A DNA stretch of 64,000 nt from Moritella viscosa (lineage in GTDB: Bacteria > Pseudomonadota > Gammaproteobacteria > Enterobacterales > Moritellaceae): positions 2,367,846 through 2,431,845 of the forward strand of contig LN554852.1 in assembly GCA_000953735.1 (NCBI GenBank). Reading direction: 5' to 3'. The translations under genes were made by a program, and so were the position numbers. Numbering within the stretch: position 1 is the first letter of the stretch; each line of letters opens with the position of its first letter. Of this stretch, positions 18,001-25,500 are shown one piece after another. The notes beneath the pieces were generated by a model. It saw nothing but the letters and a program-made list of their open reading frames with translations, had not been told where the DNA came from and searched no databases.

Positions 18001-19637
18001 AAGCTGCTATGCAGGCTTTAATTGTTGCTGGTGATAAACCAACACCAGTGAAAGTAGTGAAACTGATCAAACCTATCCAAGCTAATCGTGAAATAGCACA
18101 AACTTTAGCAGCCATTACCGCTGTCGGTGGTCAAGCTGAGTATGTTTCTGCTGATGTAACCAACGCGGTAAATGTACAGGCAGCAGTGAAACCATCTATC
18201 GCTAAATTTGGCGATATCACAGGTATCATTCATGGTGCTGGCGTTTTAGCTGACCAATTCATTGAGCAAAAAACACTGAGTGATTTCGAGTCTGTTTACA
18301 GCACCAAAATTGACGGTTTGTTATCACTGCTATCAGTGACTAAGGCAAGTAACATCAAGCAATTGGTATTGTTTTCGTCAGCCGCAGGTTTCTACGGCAA
18401 CCCAGGGCAGTCTGATTACTCAATTGCCAATGAGATCTTAAATAAAACAGCGTATCGTTTTAAATCATTGCACCCACAAGCACAGGTATTGAGCTTTAAC
18501 TGGGGTCCTTGGGATGGTGGGATGGTTACGCCAGAGCTGAAGCGTATGTTTGATCAACGTGGTGTGTATATTATTCCGCTTGATGCTGGCGCGCAGTTGT
18601 TACTGAGTGAGTTAGCAGCGAATGATAATCGTTGTCCACAAATTCTAGTGGGTAATGATTTATCAAAAGATGTTGAGAGTGATGTAAAGAGTAATGCTGT
18701 AAAAAAGCCACAAGTTAGTCGTTTATCAGATGCTTTAGTTATTAAAAGCATCAAAGCGACTAACAGTAATTTCCAAGTCAACAACAATTACTTTTTAGCT
18801 GATCACATGATCAAAGGCAATCAGGTATTACCTACGGTATGCGCGATTGCTTGGATGAGTGATGTGGCACAAGCAACTTATAGTAAGCGAGACTGCACAT
18901 TGAAATATGTTGGCTTCGAAGATTATAAATTGTTTAAAGGAGTGGTTTTTGATGGCAACGAGGTGGCTGATTATCAAATTCAATTGTCGCCTATAACAGC
19001 TGTTTCGGAACAGGAAAACCTTGTCCGTATTGCTGCAAAAATATTTAGTCTGAAAAGTGATAGTAATCCCATTTTTCATTATGCTGCAACGATATTGTTA
19101 GCTCCTCAACCGCTAGAAGCTGTGAAGGTTAATTTACCTTCATTAGTTGCGGATATTGAGGGCTGTGCCGTTAACGAAAGCGTGGCTGGTGAAGCACAAG
19201 CCTTATATAGCAATGGCACCTTATTTCATGGTGAAAGTCTGCAGGGTATTAAGCAGATATTACGCTGTGATGAGCAAGGACTGTTATTTGCCTGTCAGGT
19301 AAGCGATGTTGCGGCGGCTAAGCAGGGCGGGTTCCCCTTAGCAGCGAACAATATTTTTGCTAATGACTTGGTTTATCAAGCTATGTTGGTATGGGTTCGT
19401 AAGCAATTTAACTTAGGTAGTTTACCTTCCGTAACAGCAGCCTGGACTGTATATCGTGAAGTGGCGATTAATGAGTTGTTTTATTTGCAGCTTAACGTTG
19501 TTGAGCATGATCTGTTGACATCACGAGGTAGTAAAGCCTGTTGTGATATTCAATTAATTGGTGCTGATATGCAATTAATTGCAGAAGTTAAATCAGCGCA
19601 AGTCAGTGTGAGTGACATTTTAAATGACATGTCTTGA
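12051..19637 (+). CDS. pfaA: PUFA synthase subunit PfaA (KS-AT-4xACP-KR)
   Basis: This 2528-aa multidomain subunit does iterative chain extension and ketoreduction. The ketosynthase covers about residues 30-480 with Cys229 in VVDAACAGS. The malonyl-CoA:ACP acyltransferase covers about 600-900 with Ser703 in GHSFGE. Four acyl carrier protein repeats follow, each with GIDSIKR; the phosphopantetheine serines are 1291, 1393, 1498 and 1595. A ketoreductase starts near 1930 (SGGAKGVT) and includes YSIANEI. The last ~230 residues (NYFLADHMIKGNQVLP) look like a dehydratase-type hot-dog domain. A low-complexity IVEVEKIVEKIV linker lies near residue 1000. The start is 12051 (MAKKNTTSVK), with AGGAG at 12036. 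An in-frame ATG at 12003 and the GTG at 11991 have no such site. Moritella marina PfaA is reported with five ACPs. Confidence 0.97.
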   Translation: MAKKNTTSVKHGKDVLSSDEQQLNSRLQECPIAIIGMASVFADAKNLDQFWDNIVDSVDAIIDVPSDRWNIDDHYSADKKAADKTYCKRGGFIPELDFDPMEFGLPPNILELTDIAQLLSLIVARDVLSDAGIGSDYDHDKIGITLGVGGGQKQISPLTSRLQGPVLEKVLKASGIDDDDRAMIIDKFKKAYIGWEENSFPGMLGNVIAGRIANRFDFGGTNCVVDAACAGSLAAIKMAISDLLEYRSEVMISGGVCCDNSPFMYMSFSKTPAFTTNDDIRPFDDDSKGMLVGEGIGMLAFKRLEDAERDGDRIYSVLKGIGTSSDGRFKSIYAPRPDGQAKALKRAYEDAGFAPETCGLIEGHGTGTKAGDAAEFGGLTKHFGAASDKKQHIALGSVKSQIGHTKSAAGSAGMIKAALALHHKILPATIHIDKPSEALDIKNSPLYLNSETRPWMPREDGIPRRAGISSFGFGGTNFHIILEEYRPSHDSAYRLNSVSQTVLISAKNQQSIIVELNNWRTKLAVETDLQAFAFNDLVTTWPLNTPSADKARLGFVARNANEAIVMIDTALKQFSANADKATWSAPTGVYYRQAGIDANGKVVALFSGQGSQYVNMGRELACNFPSMMHSATTMDKEFSNAGLGQLSAITYPIPVYTDAERLLQEEQLRLTQHAQPAIGCLSVGLFKTFKQAGFKADFTAGHSFGELTALWAADVLSDSDYMMLARSRGQAMAAPEQQDFDAGKMAAVVGDPQQVAVIIGAIDDVSIANYNSNNQVVIAGASEQVAVAITALSHAGFKVVPLPVSAAFHTPLVGHAQKPFSKAVDSTKFKAPTIPVFANGTGLVHSSKPNEIKKSLKKHMLEPVHFNQEIDNIYADGGRIFIEFGPKNVLTKLVENILNDKSDAVAIAVNANPKQPADVQMRQAALQMAVLGVSLENLDPYDAVKRPLAAPKASPMLMKLSAASYVSPKTKKAFADALTDGWTVKQAKAAPVAVPQPQVIEKIVEVEKIVEKIVEVEKIVYVNADGSYVTPNNNNSTNSAVANNAVANNAISNSDADLVASIERSVGQFVEHQQQLLNVHEQFMQGPQDYAKTVQSVLAAQTNNELPESLDRTLSMYNEFQSETLRVHATYLNNQTSNMTSMLTGSEDHEITSSTTPVLDTTQQSVQTASLVIPVVVNDKVESPVVNTVTHVASNAAVAVQTVAVAPVPVSSPVVAAISAPSLVAVVAEQEVSPAVATVTESVVIPEVAQVSIDVATINKVMLEVVADKTGYPTDMLELSMDMEADLGIDSIKRVEILGAVQELLPNLPELNPEDLAELRTLGEIVDYMNAKAQAIVSTTVPTISASATPAVAGIDLAHIQNVMLEVVADKTGYPTGMLELSMDMEADLGIDSIKRVEILGAVQEIITDLPELNPEDLAELRTLGEIVTYMQSKAPVAESVPAVTTESTDAVVTSATPTIDLNHIQTVMMEVVADKTGYPTDMLELSMDMEADLGIDSIKRVEILGAVQEIITDLSELNPEDLAELRTLGEIVTYMQSKVESPVVADVVNTVVTTVIDLDRIQNVMMDVVADKTGYPASMLELAMDMEADLGIDSIKRVEILGAVQEIITDLPELNPEDLAELRTLEEIVTYMQSKVTGSVATNAYSTSEQSSVSDVFMHDSVATISAVEQKIAFQPAPSATVAITRLSSITKISQDSQGANALIVADGSDSAVLLADKLIQSGWNVTALQPSWITMNRTKTFAKSVNVVVLNAVDEIEINNIITTNAQLDAVIYLHASTEINHIEYPQASKQGLMLAFLLAKLSKVTQAAKVRGAFMVVTQQGGSLGVSDSDKPELVNSDLVQSGLNGLVKTLSHEWDNVFCRAVDMTTLLTAEQVASFVSDELLDADTTLTEVGYQPADKNGVERVTLAGVVTDSYALTAGNNIDANSVFLVSGGAKGVTAHCVVRIAKEYQAKFILLGRSKFSTDEPNWAQGISDEVALKKAAMQALIVAGDKPTPVKVVKLIKPIQANREIAQTLAAITAVGGQAEYVSADVTNAVNVQAAVKPSIAKFGDITGIIHGAGVLADQFIEQKTLSDFESVYSTKIDGLLSLLSVTKASNIKQLVLFSSAAGFYGNPGQSDYSIANEILNKTAYRFKSLHPQAQVLSFNWGPWDGGMVTPELKRMFDQRGVYIIPLDAGAQLLLSELAANDNRCPQILVGNDLSKDVESDVKSNAVKKPQVSRLSDALVIKSIKATNSNFQVNNNYFLADHMIKGNQVLPTVCAIAWMSDVAQATYSKRDCTLKYVGFEDYKLFKGVVFDGNEVADYQIQLSPITAVSEQENLVRIAAKIFSLKSDSNPIFHYAATILLAPQPLEAVKVNLPSLVADIEGCAVNESVAGEAQALYSNGTLFHGESLQGIKQILRCDEQGLLFACQVSDVAAAKQGGFPLAANNIFANDLVYQAMLVWVRKQFNLGSLPSVTAAWTVYREVAINELFYLQLNVVEHDLLTSRGSKACCDIQLIGADMQLIAEVKSAQVSVSDILNDMS
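15150..15206 (+). repeat. Short tandem repeat in the PfaA linker
   Basis: The unit GCTGTTGCTAACAAT is repeated about twice with degenerate flanks. It encodes an Asn/Ala/Val-rich linker (AVANNAVANNAISN) between the AT and ACP domains. It is a likely slippage site of no catalytic role. Confidence 0.6.
15810..16965 (+). repeat. Four tandem ACP-coding repeats in pfaA
   Basis: Four units of about 290-315 bases encode VADKTGYP...MDMEADLGIDSIKRVEILGAVQ...LNPEDLAELRTL modules. Active-site serine codons are at 15921, 16227, 16542 and 16833. Linkers of 20-35 residues rich in Val/Ala/Thr separate them. Units 2 and 3 are almost identical in DNA, so copy number could change by recombination. Confidence 0.95.
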
Positions 19638-19664
19638 GTCTGTACTTGTAAATAAGTAAACATT

Positions 19665-19702
19665 AGCAGTAGACGTCATGGTCAACATGGCGTCTGCTTT
19701 TA
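19665..19702 (+). terminator. Hairpin with T-rich tail between pfaA and pfaB
   Basis: AGACGTCATG (19671-19680) pairs with CATGGCGTCT (19686-19695), flanked by AGC/GCT, and TTTTATT follows. It resembles an intrinsic terminator inside the operon and may lower pfaB-pfaC expression or protect the pfaA mRNA end. Confidence 0.55.
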
Positions 19703-19810
19703 TTAATCATTTCAATTTTTCAACAATGTTAATAGCTAAAGCAGTTGGCTTAAATTCCTGTGGCCAGTGTTTTTAGCTATTACTATTCGAGATAGGGTAT
19801 TACAGAGAAT

Positions 19811-22405
19811 ATGACGGAATTAGCTGTTATTGGTATGGATGCTAAATTTAGCGGACAAGACAATATTGACCGCGTTGAACGTGCTTTTTATCTAGGTGCA
19901 AGTATTTGCACGAACACTCGCGGTATTAATAATGCTGAGGATCAACATAGCGCTGAGAATAAAATGGCGACGATAGTGTTAACGTCTGTAGCATTATTAG
20001 CAGAAACTAATCAGTTGGATATGGCTAACATAGCGGTATTACTTATTGCTGATGTGAGCAGCTGTGCTGATGACCAGCTTGTACAACAAGTGGCACAACA
20101 GTGTGCGAGCTGTGTTGTTATTACTGATCTAGGCCAAGCATTAAAGCAAGCAACCGATTTAGTTAATAACCAAGATTGTACTGTTGCTGTGATTGGTATT
20201 AATAACGCGGTTAATGTGCCCAGTACTGATATTAAAGCTAACAGTGATATCGACGCTGCTGAAGAAGCCGTGGCGACAATCAGCTTTGATGAAACGTTTA
20301 GTGGTTATAACAATGTGACTGGCTTCGCTAGTTTACTTATCTCTTCAACCGATTTTGCGAATACTCATCAATGTTATATATATGCCAACATTAAAGGTTT
20401 CGCTCAGTCGTCTGAAAACACTGAACTCAATGTTGCAAACATTGCTGATACTGCGAGGCTCGCATTACAGCAAGCTCAAGTCACCGCCGAGCGGGTAGGT
20501 TTATTAGAAGTAACAGCAGATTCTAAATCGGAATTGGCGTTATCTGAAAGCCAGGGATTAATGTCTGCTTATAATCATACTCACACTTTACATACAGCAT
20601 TAAGCTGCGCGCGAAGTGTGACCGGTGAAGGCGGATATTTCTCGCAGGTTGCGGGTTTATTAAAAGCAGTTATTAGCTTACATCAGCGTTATATACCAGC
20701 TATTAAAGATTGGCAGCAACCTATCCAAACACAAATTTCACAGTGGCAACGTTCGTCATTCTATATGCCTGTTGATGCCAGACCTTGGTTTCCACATACA
20801 GATGGCAGTGCACATACAGCTGCTTATAGTTGTATTAGTCACTCCTTACCTTCATCGGCATTAGAGCAGGGCTATTGTCACGTCATTTTACAAGAAAATA
20901 AGGTCAGGATTGATGGGCAAGATCATCCAGTTAGCGATGTGCGTGGTAATGGTTTTTTTGCCGCCAGTGACTTAGCTCTGGTTATTATTCAAGGTGATGA
21001 CGAAGCGCAATTACGCAGTGAATTAGAGCGTATTGCCGGTCAATCAATGACGACCGGTATTAAAAAAATAGCGACGGATTGTTATGTTCGTAGTGATAGC
21101 AACAAAGTTTATAGCGCAGTGCTCATTGCTGAGACAGCCGAAGAGTTGAGTAAAGAGATCACGCTTGCGTTCGCTGGCATTAGCAGTGTATTTAATGATG
21201 CGAATGTCAGTGAATGGAAAACCCCTAAGGGCAGTTATTTTACTGGGCTGCCAGCTAACCGCGGAACAGACCACTGTACACAAGGTGGTATTGCATTTTT
21301 ATACCCTGGGATTGGTGCGACTTATGTTGGTTTAGGCCGTGATCTATTTCATTTATTCCCACAAATTTTTCAGCCCGTTGCGGCCTTAGCGGATGACATT
21401 GGTTCGAGTCTTAAAGATACCTTACTTAGCCCACGCAGTATCAGTCGACATAATTTCAAACAGCTGAAACAGCTGGATCTAGATCTACGCGGCAACCTAG
21501 CTAATATTGCTGAAGCAGGTGTTGGTTTTGCTTGTGTGTTTACCAAGGTTTTCGAAGAAGTATTTGCGGTTAAAGCAGACTTTGCCACGGGTTATAGCAT
21601 GGGTGAAGTGAGTATGTATGCAGCATTAGGATGCTGGCAACAACCGAGGCTAATGAGTGCACGTCTTGCACAGTCAAATACCTTTAATCATCAGCTTTGT
21701 GGTGAATTAAGAACCCTACGCCAGCATTGGGGGATGGATGATGTTCCAAGCGGTACTTTTGAACAGATATGGGAAACGTATACCATCAAGGCGACTATTG
21801 AACAGGTAGAGATTGCAGCTGCAGATGAGGACCGTGTGTACTGCACCATAATCAATACGCCAGATAGTTTATTACTGGCTGGTTATCCAGAAGCTTGCCA
21901 GCGGGTGATCAAAAAATTAGGCAAACGGGCGATGGCATTAAATATGGCCAACGCGATCCACAGTGCCCCAGCTTATGCCGAATATGACCATATGGTTGAG
22001 TTATATCATATGGATGTCACTGAACGTATTAAAACCAAAATGTATTCAAGCTCATGTTATTTACCTATCCCGCAACGTAGTAAAGCGATTTCGCACAGCA
22101 TTGCCAAATGCTTGTGTGATGTGGTGGATTTTCCGCGTTTAGTGAATACCTTACACGATAAAGGTGCTCGGGTATTTATTGAAATGGGACCAGGACGTTC
22201 GTTATGCAGCTGGGTAGATAAGATTCTTGCTCATGAGCAAGATGATAGTCGCCATGTATCCGTCCCTGTGAATGCTAAGGGCACCAGTGATGAACTGACT
22301 TATATTCGCGCGATTGCTAAATTAGTTAGCCATGGCGTGAATTTGGATTTAGATAGTTTGTTTAACGGGTCAATCCTTGTTAAAGCTGGCCGCCTCGATT
22401 GTTAA
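19811..22405 (+). CDS. pfaB: PUFA synthase subunit PfaB (acyltransferase)
   Basis: This 864-aa subunit matches the length and order of Moritella PfaB. The C-terminal acyltransferase domain (about residues 490-850) has the nucleophile Ser596 in GYSMGEVSMY, and FIEMGPGRS near its end. The N-terminal half looks like a degenerate ketosynthase without an active-site cysteine. PfaB is the subunit reported to influence whether EPA or DHA is made. The start has AGAGAA upstream and lies 173 bases after pfaA, with a hairpin between them. Confidence 0.95.
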   Translation: MTELAVIGMDAKFSGQDNIDRVERAFYLGASICTNTRGINNAEDQHSAENKMATIVLTSVALLAETNQLDMANIAVLLIADVSSCADDQLVQQVAQQCASCVVITDLGQALKQATDLVNNQDCTVAVIGINNAVNVPSTDIKANSDIDAAEEAVATISFDETFSGYNNVTGFASLLISSTDFANTHQCYIYANIKGFAQSSENTELNVANIADTARLALQQAQVTAERVGLLEVTADSKSELALSESQGLMSAYNHTHTLHTALSCARSVTGEGGYFSQVAGLLKAVISLHQRYIPAIKDWQQPIQTQISQWQRSSFYMPVDARPWFPHTDGSAHTAAYSCISHSLPSSALEQGYCHVILQENKVRIDGQDHPVSDVRGNGFFAASDLALVIIQGDDEAQLRSELERIAGQSMTTGIKKIATDCYVRSDSNKVYSAVLIAETAEELSKEITLAFAGISSVFNDANVSEWKTPKGSYFTGLPANRGTDHCTQGGIAFLYPGIGATYVGLGRDLFHLFPQIFQPVAALADDIGSSLKDTLLSPRSISRHNFKQLKQLDLDLRGNLANIAEAGVGFACVFTKVFEEVFAVKADFATGYSMGEVSMYAALGCWQQPRLMSARLAQSNTFNHQLCGELRTLRQHWGMDDVPSGTFEQIWETYTIKATIEQVEIAAADEDRVYCTIINTPDSLLLAGYPEACQRVIKKLGKRAMALNMANAIHSAPAYAEYDHMVELYHMDVTERIKTKMYSSSCYLPIPQRSKAISHSIAKCLCDVVDFPRLVNTLHDKGARVFIEMGPGRSLCSWVDKILAHEQDDSRHVSVPVNAKGTSDELTYIRAIAKLVSHGVNLDLDSLFNGSILVKAGRLDC

Positions 22406-22516
22406 TACATGACGCTTTGCTAGTGCGGGCAGATATTAAAAAATCAACAAAATAAGATAGACAGTCCAGGCGGGGTGTTCTCCGTCAGTTGAAATATGGA
22501 TTTAAAGAGAGTAATT

Positions 22517-25500
22517 ATGGAAAATATTGCAGTAGTAGGTATTGCTAATTTGTTTCCGGGCTCACAAGCTCCGGATCAATTTTGGCAGCAATTGCTTGAA
22601 CAACAAGATTGTCGCAGTAAAGCGACAGCCGTTCAGATGGGCGTTGATCCTGCGAAATACACCGCTAACAAAGGTGATACGGATAAATTCTACTGTGTTC
22701 ACGGTGGTTATATCAGTGATTTTAATTTTGATGCAGCAGGTTATCAACTTGATAGCAGTTATTTAACGGAGTTAGATGATCTAAATAAGTGGGGGCTTTA
22801 TGTTACTAAACAAGCCCTTGCAGATGCAGGTTACTGGGGCTGTGATGTGCTGGACAATTGCGGGGTTATTTTAGGTAATCTGTCATTCCCAACCAAGTCA
22901 TCGAATCAGCTGTTTATGCCGTTATATCATCAAGTTGTTGATAATGCATTAAAGTCAGTATTGCATCCAGACTTTCAATTAACACATTATACGGCACCAA
23001 AAAAAACACATGCTGATAATGCCTTGGTCGCAGGTTATCCAGCTGCTTTGATCGCCCAAGCTGCTGGTTTAGGTGGTTCACACTTTGCATTAGATGCGGC
23101 TTGTGCGTCATCTTGTTATAGCGTTAAATTAGCCTGTGATTACCTGCATACCGGTAAAGCTGACATGATGTTAGCTGGTGCGGTATCAGCAGCAGATCCT
23201 ATGTTTGTGAATATGGGATTCTCGATTTTCCAAGCTTATCCAGGCAATAACGTTCACGCCCCGTTTGATAAAAATTCACAAGGTTTATTTGCCGGTGAAG
23301 GCGCGGGCATGATGGTATTAAAACGCCACAGTGATGCAGTACGTGATGGTGATAATATTTACGCCATTATTAAAGGCGGCGCATTATCGAATGATGGTAA
23401 AGGTGAATTTGTATTAAGCCCAAACACCAAGGGCCAGGTATTAGTTTATGAACGCGCTTATGCGGATGCCGGTGTGGATCCCGCGGCTGTTGATTATATC
23501 GAGTGCCACGCTACCGGTACCCCGAAAGGTGATAATGTTGAATTACGCTCGATGGAGACCTTCTTTAGTCGAGTTAATAACAAACCGCTGTTGGGGTCGG
23601 TTAAATCTAATCTTGGTCATTTGTTAACGGCTGCTGGTATGCCGGGCATGACCAAAGCTATGTTAGCATTGGGTAAAGGCCTTATTCCAGCCACGATTAA
23701 TCTGAAAGAACCACTGCAGTCTAAAAATGGTTACTTTACTGGCGAACAGATGCCGACGAGTACTGTGTCTTGGCCTACTTCTCACGGGTCAAAAACGACT
23801 GGTCTACGAACAGCTGGTGTCAGTGTCTTTGGTTTTGGTGGCAGTAACGCCCATTTGGTATTACAACAACCAACACAGGCGCTTGAATCTAACTTTGGTG
23901 TTGCTAAGCCCCGTGAGCCACTGGCTATTATTGGTATGGACAGCCATTTTGGCAGTGCGAGTAACTTAGCGAAGTTCAAAACCTTATTAGATAATAACCA
24001 AAACACCTTCCGTGAGTTACCTGAGCAACGCTGGAAAGGGATGGAAAGTAACGCTAACGTCATGCAGTCGTTACAGTTAACCAAAGCGCCTAAAGGTGGC
24101 TATGTTGAACAGCTAGATATTGATTTCTTGCGCTTCAAAGTGCCACCAAATGAAAAAGACTGCTTGATCCCACAACAATTAATGATGATGCAAGTTGCTG
24201 ACAATGCTGCGAAAGATGCAGGACTCGTTGAAAGTAGTAACGTTGCCGTGTTAGTTGCCATGGGGATGGAACTGGAATTACACCAGTATCGTGGTCGTGT
24301 TAATTTAACAACACAAATTGAAGACAGTTTATTACAACAAGGTATTAACTTAACGGTTGAGCAATGTGAAGAACTGACTAATATTGCCAAAGATGGTCTC
24401 GCCTCTGCCGCGCAGCTAAATCAGTACACCAGTTTTATTGGCAATATCATGGCGTCACGTATTTCGGCGTTATGGGATTTCTCTGGCCCTGCTATTACTG
24501 TATCGGCTGAAGAAAACTCGGTATATCGTTGCGTTGAATTAGCTGAAAACCTATTTCAAACCAGTGATGTTGATGCGGTTATTATTGCCGCTGTTGATTT
24601 GGCTGGATCAATTGAAAACATTACCTTACGTCAGCACTTTGGTCCGGTAAGTGAATGTGGCCCAGTAAATAAAAAGGGTACAAGTAACAACATTTTTGAT
24701 GAGCAGAAATGGCTGGTCGGTGAGGGGGCTGCGGCTATTGTCGTCAAGCTTGTATCTCAAGTTGCATCACAACAAGTTTATGCCAGCATTGATGCGGTTA
24801 GTTTTGCATCAGGCTGCGATGCTCAAGCCATTGCGAGTGCAGCGGATAAAGCCTTAACGTTAGCAGGTATCAGTGCTGCGGATGTGGTGTGTGTAGAAGC
24901 ACACGCCAGTGGTTTCAGTGCCGAAAATAGTGCTGAAAAAACCGCATTATCACAATTGTATCCAAACGTTAATATCAGTTCTGTAAAATCTAATATCGGT
25001 CATACATTCAATGCGTCAGGTATTGCCAGTATTATTAAAACTGCGTTGATATTGGATCAACAGAATACTTTATCCTCAGATCAAAAAAACAAACATATTG
25101 CTATTAACGGCCTCGGTCGTGACAACAGCTGTGCACATCTGATTTTATCTGGTTCAGAACAGGTACATCAAGCTGCACCTGCTCCTGTCGGTAAACGCCG
25201 TCCGCAGCTGGTCAAAACCATCAAGCTCGGTGGTCAGTTAATTGCCGACGCAATAGTGAATAGTGCCAGCTCATCTTTAGATGTTATCAAGGCGCAGTTT
25301 ATTGGTAAAACGTTAGGTGAGGTTAAGCAACCTGTCGTTATGGATAACCTGATACCTCAGCATATTCAACTTCATTCAAAAAGTGAACATAAAGCAGTTA
25401 ATACCAAAGCTTCTAATATCAACGTTGCGCCAATTAAAGTTCCAACTGCAACGTCGACCATTTCCCAATATCAACATACAGCGCAGCCCGTAACGGCTCA

